A stretch of DNA of 64,000 bases, taken from assembly GCF_036850765.1 (NCBI RefSeq), contig NC_089495.1, positions 63,898,410-63,962,409 on the forward strand. The letters are read 5' to 3'. The notes below the pieces were generated by a model. That model was not told the DNA's origin and did not search any database. It worked only from the letters and a program-made list of their open reading frames with translations. Positions 47,545 to 57,904 of this stretch are shown here, in pieces. Each line of letters starts with the position of its first letter. The stretch's first letter is position 1. Position numbers and translations under genes: made by a program. The stretch is from Saccopteryx bilineata. Lineage: Eukaryota; Chordata; Mammalia; Chiroptera; Emballonuridae.

Positions 47545-47900
47545 TTTTTTTATAAATAAATTTTTATTTTAATAGGGTGACATCAATAAATCAGGGTATA
47601 TACATTCAAAGAAAACATTTCCAGATTATCTTGTCATTTAGTTCTGTTGCATACCCATCACCCGAAGAGAGATCATCCTCCGCCACCCTCCATCCAGTTT
47701 TCTCTGTACCCCTCCCCCTCCCCCTTTCCCTCCTTCCCTCCCCCCACCCCCATAGCCACCACACTCCTGTCCATGCCTCTTAGTCTCGCTTTTATGTCCC
47801 ACCAATGTATGGATTCCTGCAGTTCCTGTTTTTTTTCTGATTCGCTTATTTCACCCCCGCACAATGCTACCAAGATTCCACCATTCCTCTATAAGTGATC
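47545..47900 (-). mobile_element. 5'-truncated L1 3' end
   Basis: Reverse orientation: from the T-run at 47541, then gggtgacatcaataaatcag, the C-rich counterpart of the G-rich 3' UTR (47708-47752), and ctgattcgcttatttcaccc as the antisense end of ORF2. Same subfamily as 49449-50459. No target duplication identified. Confidence 0.85.
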
Positions 47901-48740
47901 CAGAAAGCTGGGGTTTGCCACTGAAGGCTGAAGGTGCCCAGGGCCGTCGGCCCCATCTACGACACTGTGGACGAGCCTAGGGTATTTCTTCCAAGAAGCA
48001 GGTAAACTGATCTCATTCGCACAAGGGCCACTTAACTATGTTTTGCCTGAACAGTCAGGTTTTTTATTCTTCCCTCAAAGATCTCTGTTGTGGGTGTTGA
48101 TAGTCCTATTTTCTGCTGCTTTGCTTAATATATAGTGTTTCCTTTATCCCTCCTACTTCAATGCCCCACTCATATTTCAGGCTGGGACCTACTCCTAATT
48201 TAGAGCTCTCTTTCCTCCTTTTGTCAACTTGTATTATGAATTTACCTTTGCCACCCAGCTTAGTGTATCCCAAGGTTCTCTCTACCAGGCCACAGTCGCA
48301 GAGCTCCAGGGAAAAGCAACCTGGTCTCAACTCTCCAGGCAGAGGAGAACAGAAGCTCCATATCCACGCATCTGCAAATGGCTTTTTCCAGTCTACCTGA
48401 ATCATTACCAGCTAGAAGCAGCGGTCATTGGGACTTGGACATGAGCTGCAAAGTATAGAATGGTGACAACAATTCCAGTGCCATGCGGACTTTTCCTGTG
48501 GGGAAATTTCCTGGACTCCTGCTCCCTGTGACAGCTCCTATCAGACTGAACTGTGGTTGGGTTGCATTTTTCAGGGATTTGGCATGGTGATGGGGCCAAC
48601 TTGGACTTGGGGAACATGTTAAGGACACTACTCTTTTAGGGATTCTTGCTGTATTGGCCAAGAGTTTGCTTAAAGGCTTTTAATCACTGTAAAAAAAATA
48701 GAGGACTCCTGCTTTTGAAGGTTATCTCTTACTTCTCTTA
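47900..48740. other. Unclassified GC-balanced block
   Basis: About 840 bp with near-equal base composition in otherwise AT-rich surroundings. Overlapping frames on both strands (48106-48661) carry no domain I recognise. Motifs such as ggaaatttcctggactcctg and cttaaaggcttttaatcact suggest a diverged ERV internal region, an LTR or a processed pseudogene. The phrase ggacccctgctttt (47534) recurs as ggactcctgctttt at 48704. I cannot assign it. Confidence 0.35.
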
Positions 48741-48779
48741 AAACCTTTATTTAATAAAACTATTTTCATAGAACTCTGT

Positions 48780-48898
48780 CAAGTATACGAGAAAATTGAG
48801 AAAGAAAGAGAGAAAGAGAAAGGAGAGGAGTGAGGAAAAGAGAGAGAGAAAGAAAAAAAAGAAAGAAAGAGAGAAATAAATAAATAAATAAATAAATG
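48780..48898. repeat. Purine-rich simple repeat, GAAA and AAAT units
   Basis: G/A-only tract (about 48789-48880) followed by five or six taaa units (48881-48897). It directly precedes a family B SINE. Confidence 0.85.
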
Positions 48899-48920
48899 TG
48901 GATAAAATACTGAATTTTGT

Positions 48921-49295
48921 CTGACCAGGTGGTAGTGCAGTAGATAGAATGTCAAACTGGGATGCAGAGAACCCAGGTTCCAAACCCTGAGGTCGCCAGC
49001 TAGAGTGCAGATTCATTTGGCCTGGGCTTAGGATTGCTGGCTTGAGCGTGGGATCATAGACAGGACCCCATGGTAGCTGGTTTGAGCCCAAAGTTTGCTG
49101 GCTTGAAGCCCAAGGTCACTGGCTTGAGCAAGGGGTCAATTGTTCTGCTGTTAGTACCGCCACCATCAAAGTAATGAGAAAGCAATCAATGAACAACTAT
49201 GGTTCCATAACAAAGAATTGATACTTCTCATCTCTCTCCCATGCTGTCTATCTGTCCCTATCTGTCTTTTTGTCTTCATCTCTCTCTCTGTCTCT

Positions 49296-49300
<5 letters not shown>
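48921..49300 (+). mobile_element. tRNA-derived SINE, family B, long variant
   Basis: Head ctgaccaggtggtagtgcag, gggatgcagagaacccaggt, ccctgaggtcgccagc, several repeated gctggcttgag modules, agaaagcaatcaatgaacaa and a tctatctgtccctatctgtc tail. It has one or two extra internal modules compared with 54718 and 56090. Confidence 0.9.

Positions 49301-49340
<40 letters not shown>
49301..49340. repeat. (AC)n microsatellite
   Basis: Twenty uninterrupted AC units at the 3' end of the family B SINE, probably grown from its tail. Confidence 0.97.
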
Positions 49341-49342
<2 letters not shown>

Positions 49343-49448
49343 TTGAATCTAGCAAGAAGAGTTATAGAAATAATTTTGTGTTACTGGTTTAAAATTTCAA
49401 ATGATATAAGGTAACCTCTTTAATAATTTTGTTCTTTTAAGAAAACTA

Positions 49449-50459
49449 GAGAAACTTATAACAAAATAAACAGAAAGCCAACTAAATGAGAAATGATATT
49501 TTCAAACAACAGCTCAGATAAGGGCTTAATATTTAAAATATACAAAGAACTCATAAAACTCAACAACAAACAAACAAACAATCCAATAAAAAAATGGGGA
49601 GAGGATATGAATAGACACTTCTCCCAGGAAGAAATACAAAGGGCCAACAGATATATGAAAAGATGCTCATCTTCTTTAGCTATTAGAGAAATGCAAATCA
49701 AAACGGCAGTGAGATACCACCTCACACCTGTTCGATTAGCTGTTATTAGCAAGACAGGTAATAGCAAATGTTGGAGAGGCTGTGGAGAAAAAGGAACCCT
49801 CATCCATTGTTGGTGGGAATGTAAAGTAGTACAACCATTACGGAAGAAAGTATGGTGGTTCCTCAAAAAACTGAAAATAGAACTACCTTATGACCCAGCA
49901 ATCCCTCTACTGGGTATATATCCCCAAAACTCAGAAACATTGATACGTAAAGACACATGCAGCCCCATGTTTATTGCAGCATTGTTCACAGTGGCCAGGA
50001 CATGGAAACAACCAAAAAGCCCATCAATAGATGACTGGATAAAGAAGATGTGGCACATATACACTATGGAATACTACTCAGCCATAAGAAATGATGACAT
50101 CAGAACATTTACAGCAAAATGGTGGGATCTTGATAACATGATACGAAGCGAAATAAGTAAATCAGAAAAAACCAGGAACTGCATTATTCCATACGTAGGT
50201 GGGACATAATAGTGAAACTAAGAGACATTGATAAGAGTGTGGTGGTTACGGGGGGGAGGGGGGAATGGGAAAGGGAAAGGGGGCGGGGAGGGGCACAAAG
50301 AAAACAAGATAGAAGGTGACAGAGGACAATCTGACTTTGGGTGGTGGGTATGCAACATAATTGAACGACAAGATAACCTGGACTTGTTATCTTTGAATAT
50401 ATGTATCCTGATTTATTGATGTCACCCCATTAAAAAAATAAAATTATTAAAAAAAAAAA
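49449..50459 (+). mobile_element. 5'-truncated young L1
   Basis: Flanked by a perfect 10-bp duplication aagaaaacta (49439-49448, 50460-50469). The 238-codon frame 49493-50209 is the intact C-terminal part of ORF2p, including [19 protein letters not shown] (C-X3-C-X7-H-X4-C) and the natural end [11 protein letters not shown]. Then a G-rich 3' UTR (50250-50300) and A-tail. It lacks endonuclease and reverse transcriptase, so it cannot move itself. The open frame suggests recent insertion. Confidence 0.95.
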
Positions 50460-50474
50460 AAGAAAACTACTGCT

Positions 50475-51495
50475 TTTGGACAATGGTAATGAAATTTCAC
50501 TGCCTCATATGTTAAAATAAATATATAATATTAACATGCATTTGGTTTTATGTAAAATATTTTTCACTGCATGTAACATTTATGGTATAAAATAACTATA
50601 AAATTAATACTTCTTGTATAAAATTTAGAATAATTTGTTTACTATTATTTAATAATAAATAAATGAAGTTGCATTTCTAGGATATAAGATTCCCTGAATG
50701 GTACAAGAACTGGAAACTATATTCTCTCTTAATTCATAATTTTCAATATTGATATTGTAAACTTTAACCTATGGGTATTATTAAAGACATTTGAATAATT
50801 TAAATAATAGAATATAGTAATAATTACATTTGTAATGTACATGATATAAATACCTGCATATAGTGCTGAAATAGGCTGTGTAAATAAAAGTAAAATAAAG
50901 TATTTCATTATCTCATAATGCAATTTTAATTAACAAGGTACATTAGCATTCCAAAATGGTCAATCACATGATTCACAATAAAGCTCGTACATGAACATAA
51001 ATATCACTTAAGACCTAGTGTCTCAACTGTGTGAAAATAGAATATTTTTATGCCAGATGCCTGTAAACAGTCATAACTCAGAGATATGTGAAACAGTTAA
51101 GATCATTCATTGATACATGTAGTAATTTCTTCTGTCTTTTAGGCAAACAATAAGGAGAAAAATGAATGAATTCCTTCAAAGTATTTTCTGTGTGAAATTA
51201 GCTATGTGAAAATAAACTTTTGCAGTCAGTGTATTACATACACATTGGTTTGAATGAGGAAACTAATTAGTACAATGCAATATAAAGCACCATTTCTCTC
51301 ATTTTCAACAAGAATTTTTAAAGACAGTAAGAAATAAGCATAATCAAAATTGAAAAGAAAAGAAACTCAGTTTTTAATTAGAAATAAAATAGCTTTAAAA
51401 GAATACTAAATAATTCTAAATTCTATGTAATTAAATTTAAAAAGGGTGGATAATAAATTTACTACATAATATTTTATTTCCTTTACTTTTTTCCT
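50475..51495. other. AT-rich intergenic DNA, nothing recognised
   Basis: No repeat or gene supported. Confidence 0.45.
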
Positions 51496-51499
51496 TCAT

Positions 51500-51842
51500 T
51501 TTTTTTTTTAGCAAGAGAGAGAGACATACAAGAAAGGAAAGAGATGAGAAGCATTAATTTTTGTTGAAGCACCTTAGTTCTTCATTGACTACTTTCTCAT
51601 ATGTGCCTTAACCAGGGGGCTCCAGCCTAGCCAGTGACCCCTTGCTCAAGCCAGTTACCTTGGGCTCAAGCCAGCGACCATGGGCAGGACCATGGGTCTC
51701 GCTTATGATCTCACACTCAAACCAGTGAACCCATACTCAAGCTGGTGAGCCTACACTCAAACTGGCAACCTCAGAACCTTGAACCTGGTTCCTCTGTGTC
51801 CCAGTCTGATGCTCTATTCACTGTGCCACTGTCTGGTCATGC
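51500..51842 (-). mobile_element. tRNA-derived SINE, family B
   Basis: Minus strand: gcatgaccagacagtggcac head, atagagcatcagactgggac, repeated gcttgag modules, ggcacatatgagaaagtagt and an A-rich tail at 51498-51512. Moderately diverged. Confidence 0.85.
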
Positions 51843-51849
51843 TCTTTTA

Positions 51850-52775
51850 ATTTTTTAATGTAAGAAAATGTTATGGCTTTGTAAAAATGTTATTAAAAGC
51901 CTTCCACCAGAATATTTTCTTGACTGCAGCATATTTTGATTAATAAAATACATGTATTTTCAACTACATTAATTGTGTCATATTAAATATCAACAACATA
52001 TTAACATGTACATATTATTAATCTTAGAACAAAAATCATGAACAAAATATAAGATCTGTGTGTATGAACTTGAACTGTGTACCACAGATACTGATTGTTA
52101 AACTTGGAAGAAATTTGGCATAAATTTCCTGTAGCCAAATTTGTAGGGTAAAAGTAATAAATTATATAATACTTTAAAATGCTTGATATTTTGAAAATGT
52201 TTATTTTCATGAATAAAATAAATTTTGTATATAGTCATTATATTCTATGAATGTATACTGTTCAACTATTTTGTTTGTAAATTTTGTTATTTGTTTATTG
52301 GACACTATTTCCTACTTTAAAATTTGAATAATTATAATATAAAAGGAAAATTCAATACTTTCAAGTATGAATACTATTTTTAAAAAGTGTCTAAAGTTTT
52401 GCACTTTAACAAGGATTTATTAATATTTTTCTAATAAAAATACATTAATAAAATTATGTAACAATCAAATATGATTCCAAATTGTAGCTAAATGCATGCT
52501 TATGCTTAAAATTAGCAAGATTGATTTGTTTAACTGTATATTATTACAGGTTGAAAATTTGTTAACAGCAGTAAGACTTTTTTTTTAAATAATAATTTGG
52601 TGTTTTAGTTATTAAGCTGAAATCATAGTAATGTATAGAATCTTTATTATGCAAAATAATTGACATAGTTATTAAGGTAGAATAGAGAATTTACTTGTCA
52701 TGTAAAAATTAATAGGAATGCTGATAGACAAACTAAATAATATTTATTATATTCATTAATAGTTTTAACCTTTTG
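51850..52775. other. AT-rich intergenic DNA, nothing recognised
   Basis: No repeat or gene supported. Confidence 0.45.
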
Positions 52776-52779
52776 GATA

Positions 52780-52908
52780 TACTGGGTGGGGCAAAAGTAG
52801 TTTTATAAATGTGAATATGAAAAATACAATTTGCTGTTGTATTATCATTTATTAATTATATTATTTTCAATATGAACAACTATAAACCTACTTTTGCTAC
52901 ATGGTGTA
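52780..52908. mobile_element. Mariner-type MITE
   Basis: Left end ctgggtggggcaaaagtag and right end taaacctacttttgctacat are inverted repeats bounded by TA dinucleotides (52780-52781, 52907-52908), as for Tc1/mariner elements. The gcaaaagtag core is typical of mammalian mariner ends. Only about 127 bp long with an AT-rich middle, so non-autonomous. Confidence 0.85.
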
Positions 52909-52944
52909 TTAGGTAGCTTCTATTTATTTCTTTTTACTATTTTT

Positions 52945-53335
52945 AAAATTTATTGAGATGACATTGATTAACAAAATTATACAGCCTTCAGGTGCACAAT
53001 TCTACAAGACATCCTCTGTATACTAAATTGTGTGTTGGCCACCTCACTTATGTCTTTGTCCATCACCATTTATCCCCCCTGTACCCTCCTGCACCTCCCT
53101 CAACCCCTCCACCCCTGGCAATCAATGCTCTTGTCCATGTCCATTGAGTTTTTCTCTTTTTTTTTAAATATTTTGCTCAATCCTCCCGCACCCATTTCCC
53201 CCCCTCCCAGCTGGCAGTCTGCTCTGAGTCTCTCTACTTTGTCTGTTAGTTCATTTTGTTTATTAGATTCCACATATGAATGAAATCATATAGTACTTAC
53301 CTTTCTCTGACTGACTTATTTCTACTGTCTAAAGA
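52945..53335 (-). mobile_element. L1 3' end fragment
   Basis: Reverse orientation: tttattgagatgacattgat and ttcaggtgcacaattctaca (3' UTR), C-rich stretches from the 3' UTR, then ttagattccacatatgaatg and aatcatatagtactt (antisense ORF2 end). It belongs to an older subfamily than 49449. Confidence 0.8.
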
Positions 53336-53535
53336 ATAATGAGAATGTTGAAATTTCATATTCAACTAATTAACTTATAAAAATATTCCTCTATATTATG
53401 AGTACATTAATAATCATATGACTAAAGATTATACCACTTTTTCCCAGTCTTCCTTTTGTCAAGGTCTTATGCTGAAGCCATTTATATAATATGGTCAGTC
53501 TATCATCTTGAAATTTAGAATGTAATATGAATTTT

Positions 53536-53876
53536 ATTTTAAGTGAGAGTAGGGGAGATACAGAGGCCGGCAATCACATGTACACTGACCGGAATCCACC
53601 CAACAGCCCCATTTGGGGCTGATGCTCTTCCCACCTGGGGCAAGTCTATTTTTAGTGCCTGAGATGAGAGGCTCCTTAGAGCCATCCTCAGTGCCAGGGG
53701 CCCACATGCTTGAACCAATTAAGCCATGGCTGCAGGAGGGGAAGAAAGAGACAAGGGGAGGTGGAGAGAAAGAGAAGCAGATGGTCACCTCTCCTGTGAG
53801 ACCTGACCAGGAAATGAACCTGAAACTTCCACATGCCAGGTTGATGCTCTACCACTTAGCCAACTGGCCATGGCCT
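53536..53876 (-). mobile_element. Old Rhin-type SINE
   Basis: Minus strand: aggccatggccagttggcta head, ggtttcatttcctggtcagg, gcttctctttctctccacct, ccagccatggcttaattggt middle and gtctcccctactctcactt-like end. Diverged, many CpG lost. Confidence 0.85.
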
Positions 53877-53884
53877 ATAATATA

Positions 53885-54710
53885 AAATTTTAAAATTGTA
53901 TTTAAAATTTGTTTATCTTTATATGTATAAACTTAGGAAAATTAAAATAATGTATGTGTGCTTGAACTAGAATGTTTTTGTCCTTTTTTTCTGTAGAATA
54001 AAACTAAGAGCTGATAAGAAAAAGGTGATATCAGCCATCATAGTGGGAAATACACTATCCTGTTAACTAGTCCCAGATTCAAGCCAGTTCTCAGACTCAA
54101 CCTTGATTAAAGGAGTAAATGGACCTTACTGTGGACCATACAATGAGATAAAAAATATATAAAGTATGGTTTTCTACAATACTGTTCAAGAGGAATTTTA
54201 GACTATTTATATGGGTAAGTTTCATTGAGCATAGAGATCTCATATATTTTAAAAAGTGCTGATTACTAGTTCTGACCTGCCACTGATAACAGAGGACCTA
54301 AAATGTGTTCATGTCTTCCCTACACACACTTGACTGACTTACAGAATCTAGGACATAAGTAACATCCTGTATTGCAATGGTAAAATGAACCTAAATTTTA
54401 TTTTTCTATTCAATGCAGACACTGATTGATGTGTATTCTAGTCCTATCTAACAAATCAGTTTCAAAGTTTCAAACTGATTCCAAGTAATTTCATTTACTT
54501 CCAGACAAAACTCAAAAGGAGTATAAAAATATTCAGAGTTCAACACGATAAAATTCAGAATTTTTGAAATCAAATGAAATAATATATGCTTGCAAACAAG
54601 ATTGAAAATAAAATCCATAAAGATGATTTAAAAATTAATCAATTGAAACAAAGAAATAATATATATTATTGAATTAGTAAACAAGGATATTAAAAGTTAC
54701 TATAAAAATT
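53885..54710. other. AT-rich intergenic DNA, nothing recognised
   Basis: No gene recognised. Parts (54400-54710) are A-rich like decayed L1 sense sequence, but the match is too weak to call. Confidence 0.4.
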
Positions 54711-54717
54711 TTACTAT

Positions 54718-55062
54718 AGCCTGACCAGGTGGTGGCACAGTGGGTAGAGTGTCAGACTGGGATGCAGAGGACCCAGGTTTGAGACCCTGAGGTTGCCAGC
54801 TTGCACACAGGCTTATCTGGTTTGAGCAAAGCTTACCAGCTTGGACCCAAGGTCGCTGGCTTGAACAAGGGGTTACTCGGTCTGCTGAAGGCCCATAGTC
54901 AAGGCACATATGAGAAAGTAGTCAATGAACAACTAAGGTGTCCCAATGAAAAACTGATGATTGATGCTTCTAATCTTTCTCCATTCCTGTCTGTCTGTCC
55001 CTGTCTATCCCTCTCTCTAACTCTATCTCTGTCCCTGTATTAAAAAAATAAAAAAATAAATA
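54718..55062 (+). mobile_element. tRNA-derived SINE, family B
   Basis: Head agcctgaccaggtggtggca, ggatgcagaggacccaggtt, gagaccctgaggttgccagc, cagcttggacccaaggtcgc, ggcacatatgagaaagtagt, tgatgattgatgcttctaat, then ctgtctatccctctctctaa and A-rich tail. Full length. Confidence 0.93.
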
Positions 55063-55085
55063 ATTTTACTATAAAAGCGTTTTTG

Positions 55086-55468
55086 ACCCTGGCCAATTGG
55101 CTCAGCGGTAGAGCATCTGCCCCGTGTGTGAAAGTCTCAGGTTTGATCCCTGGCCAGAGCACACAGGAGAGGCGCCCATCTGCTTCTCCACCCTTCCCCC
55201 AGTCCATTTTTTCTGTCTCTCTCTTAACCTCCCACAGCCAAGGCTCCATTGGAGCAAAGTTGGCCCAGTTGCTAAGGGTGGTTCCATGGCCTCTCCCTCC
55301 CACGGTGAAGTAGCTCTGATTGAGGCGGAGCAGCACCCCAGAGGGTCCGAGCAGCACCCCCTGGTTGGCATGCCAGGTGGATACCCGTTAGGCGCATGCA
55401 AAAGTCTCTCTGTCTGTCTGCCTCCCCACGCCTCCAATTTCTCACTTTGAAAAAATACAAAAAAAAGT
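55086..55468 (+). mobile_element. Rhin-type SINE
   Basis: Head gaccctggccaattggctca, B box ggtttgatccc, all Rhin modules, tail ctcactttgaaaaaatacaa. Moderately diverged from the youngest copies. It sits 20-40 bp after a family B SINE. Confidence 0.92.
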
Positions 55469-55469
55469 T

Positions 55470-56085
55470 ATTCCATTGTCCATGTTCAAGATGACAGAGA
55501 AATATGGATTTAGTATGTTAAGAAAACTGAGCTATCTTAAAAATAACCAATTTGAAATTCTAAGATTGAAAAATATAATGTTTGAAATTGCAAATGCATG
55601 ACATTAAATGGCAACAGATTAGACACTGCAAGAATTAAGTTAAATTAATGAATATGAAGACAAAGTAAAAACTATCTAATTTGAAAGTGAGAGTGAATAA
55701 AAAATAAACTGAAAAATAATAAAGTACTAGTATAATTTGTAAAAATTTAGGCAGCTGAAATATTTAAATTACTTAAAAATTTCAAGAATAATTGAAGTTC
55801 CAGAAGGATAGCAATGAGAATGAAGAACATAAAAATAATTGAATAGTATCTGAGAATTTTCCAAATTTGTGGCTATAAATTCATAGATCTAAGAATATTA
55901 TTAAATCTCCATACAAAGCAGGTGAAGAAAATTTCAGCAAGGTAAATCATAACCAATATGCATAAAATAATTATTAATAGAATATTTTAGAACTAGCCAG
56001 AAAGTAAGGACAAATTATGTACAAAAAAAAACAAAAATAAGAATCAAAGCAGAATTACCCTTTGAAACAACAAAAATTTAGGTAT
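55470..56085. other. AT-rich intergenic DNA, possibly decayed L1
   Basis: A-rich with sense-L1 flavour (tgaagaacataaaaataatt), but no region matches clearly enough to assign. Confidence 0.4.
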
Positions 56086-56089
56086 TAGC

Positions 56090-56415
56090 CTGACCAGGCG
56101 GTGGCACAGTGGATAGAGCATCGGACTGGGATGCAGAGGACCCAGGTTTGAGACCCCGAGGTCACCAGCTTGAGTGCAGATTTGAGCAATGCTTACCAGC
56201 TTGGACCCAAGGTCGCTGGCTTGAGCAAGGAGTTACTCAGTCTGCTGAAGGCCCGCGGTCAAGGCACATATGAAAAACCAGTCAGTGAACAACTAAGGTG
56301 TCCCAACAAAAAACTGATGATTGATGCTTCTCATCTCTCTCATTCCTGTCCGTCTGTCCCTATCTATCCCTCTCTCTGAGTCTCTCTCTCTCTCTCTGTC
56401 TCTGTAGGAACAAAA
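56090..56415 (+). mobile_element. tRNA-derived SINE, family B
   Basis: Head gcctgaccaggcggtggcac, gatagagcatcggactggga, gagaccccgaggtcaccagc, cagcttggacccaaggtcgc, then a long (TC)n-rich end (56374-56401) and an A-rich tail. Lacks one ctcatctgg module present at 54718. Confidence 0.93.
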
Positions 56416-56552
56416 AGAAAAAAGAAAAAAAAGAAAATTTAGGTATATAAAAGTTTACAAAACTTTCATAATGCTCCACTTAATTGGTTTTAAGCAATTT
56501 AAGATTGAAAGCAATTATACAAATCAAAGAATTGAACGGTTCATACTACTTT

Positions 56553-56736
56553 GGGACTTGGCCAGTTAGTTCAGTGTGTTTAGAGTTGTGTCCCAAAACA
56601 AGTTTGCAGGTTTGATCCCCAGTTAGGGTACACACAGAAAGCAGCCAATGAATGCACGACTATATGTAACATTAAATGAATGCTTTCTTTCCCTTTTCTC
56701 TCCCTTCCTCTCTCTGTCTCTCTGAAAATAAAAAAG
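56553..56736 (+). mobile_element. VES-like tRNA-derived SINE
   Basis: Head gggacttggccagttagttc, ggtttgatccccagttaggg B-box region, cagccaatgaatgcacgact, then ctctcccttcctctctctgt and ctgaaaataaaaaag. Resembles the VES organisation. Diverged. Confidence 0.75.
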
Positions 56737-56741
56737 AAATT

Positions 56742-56905
56742 AAACCCTAGCTGGATAGCTTTGTAGGTTGAAGTGTCTTACCTCAGATGGAGGTTGTTGG
56801 ATTCCACAGTTAGGGCACACAGAGGAGAAGCTCTGTGTTCTTGTGTCTCTCTCCCTGATTCTCTCTAAATAAATAAATAAATAAATAATTAAAAATAGTA
56901 AAAAA
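56742..56905 (+). mobile_element. Short diverged tRNA-derived SINE
   Basis: Head aaccctagctggatagcttt, ttggattccacagttagggc, gagaagctctgtgttcttgt, tctctccctgattctctcta, then five taaa repeats. Too diverged to name a family. Confidence 0.65.
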
Positions 56906-56909
56906 GAAA

Positions 56910-57310
56910 GAAAAATAAATAAATATAATGCAAACTTTGAAGTATGTGTTGGCATAACTATAGGGAATATCACATTTTTTTTAGCTCAGTTTTCTTGCTT
57001 AACATACTAAATCTGGATATATATAAAATAAACTACATAGAATGGCCTCAAAGGCAATGTCTTTACCAAAATAATGCCTGAATGGTTAAACAGTCAGGAG
57101 AAAATCATCTAATAACCTCCATTTTAGAGAAATCAAGTTAAGGTTTTAATGCCATTTATGTGACTAACATAAAATGATTCTCCATTACAGTAGCATATGA
57201 CTGAAAAATTTAGCTTTCTGTAAAGTATTTCTACTTTTTTGTTTTGTTTTGTCTAAGAGAGAGATTATATTACACATTATTTTTCTCATCTAATATTTTT
57301 TCTTTTTTTT
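56910..57310. other. Intergenic DNA, nothing recognised
   Basis: No gene or repeat recognised between SINEs. Confidence 0.4.
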
Positions 57311-57315
57311 CTTTT

Positions 57316-57672
57316 TTAATGAGAGGAATGGAGGCAGAGAGGCAGAATCTCACTTGTGCCAACTAGGATCCACCAGCCAAGCCCACTAGGGGATGATGCT
57401 CTGCCAATCTGGGGCTATTGCTCTGTTGCTCAGCAACCAAGCCATTTTTTTAGTGCCTGAGGCAGAGATCACAGAAGACATTCTTAGTGCCTAAGGCCAA
57501 CTTGCTCCAACCAATAGAGCTGTGGCTGCAGGAGGGGAAGAGAGAGAGTGAGAGAAGGGAGAGGGGTGGAGAAGCAAATGGTTGTTTCTCCTGTGTGCCC
57601 TGACCAAGAATTGAACCTGGGACATCCACATGCCGGGCCAATGCTCTACCAGTGAGCCAACCACCTAAGGAC
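57316..57672 (-). mobile_element. Old Rhin-type SINE
   Basis: Minus strand: ccttaggtggttggctcact head, gcccggcatgtggatgtccc, ggttcaattcttggtcaggg, gcttctccacccctctccct, then modules matching Rhin and an attaaaaaag tail. Confidence 0.87.
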
Positions 57673-57710
57673 ATTCAATATTTTTTGTAAGTATCAAATT
57701 ATAATTACTG

Positions 57711-57902
57711 CCTGACCTGTGGTGGTTTAGTGAATAAAACTTCAATTTGGAATGTTGAGGTCATGGTTTGAAACACTGGGCTAGCCAGGTTAAGGAACAT
57801 ACAGGAAGCAGCTGCAACAAGTTGCTGCTTCTCACTCACTCCACTATCTTTCTCTTTCTCTTTTTCTTGCCTCTCTCTAAAATCAATATATATATATATG
57901 TA
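57711..57902 (+). mobile_element. tRNA-derived SINE, family C
   Basis: Head gcctgacctgtggtggttta, gtgaataaaacttcaatttg, ggtttgaaacactgggctag, gcagctgcaacaagttgctg, then ctctctctaaaatcaatata and a short (TA)n run (57885-57899). Confidence 0.8.
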
Positions 57903-57904
57903 TT

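Noticed and set aside
48106..48661. Overlapping frames on both strands of 70-99 codons
   Set aside because: No recognisable domain and no splice or codon-bias support. Kept only as an unclassified block.
49301..49340. CRISPR-like or other array
   Set aside because: A plain AC microsatellite. No spaced direct repeats of CRISPR type occur in the window.
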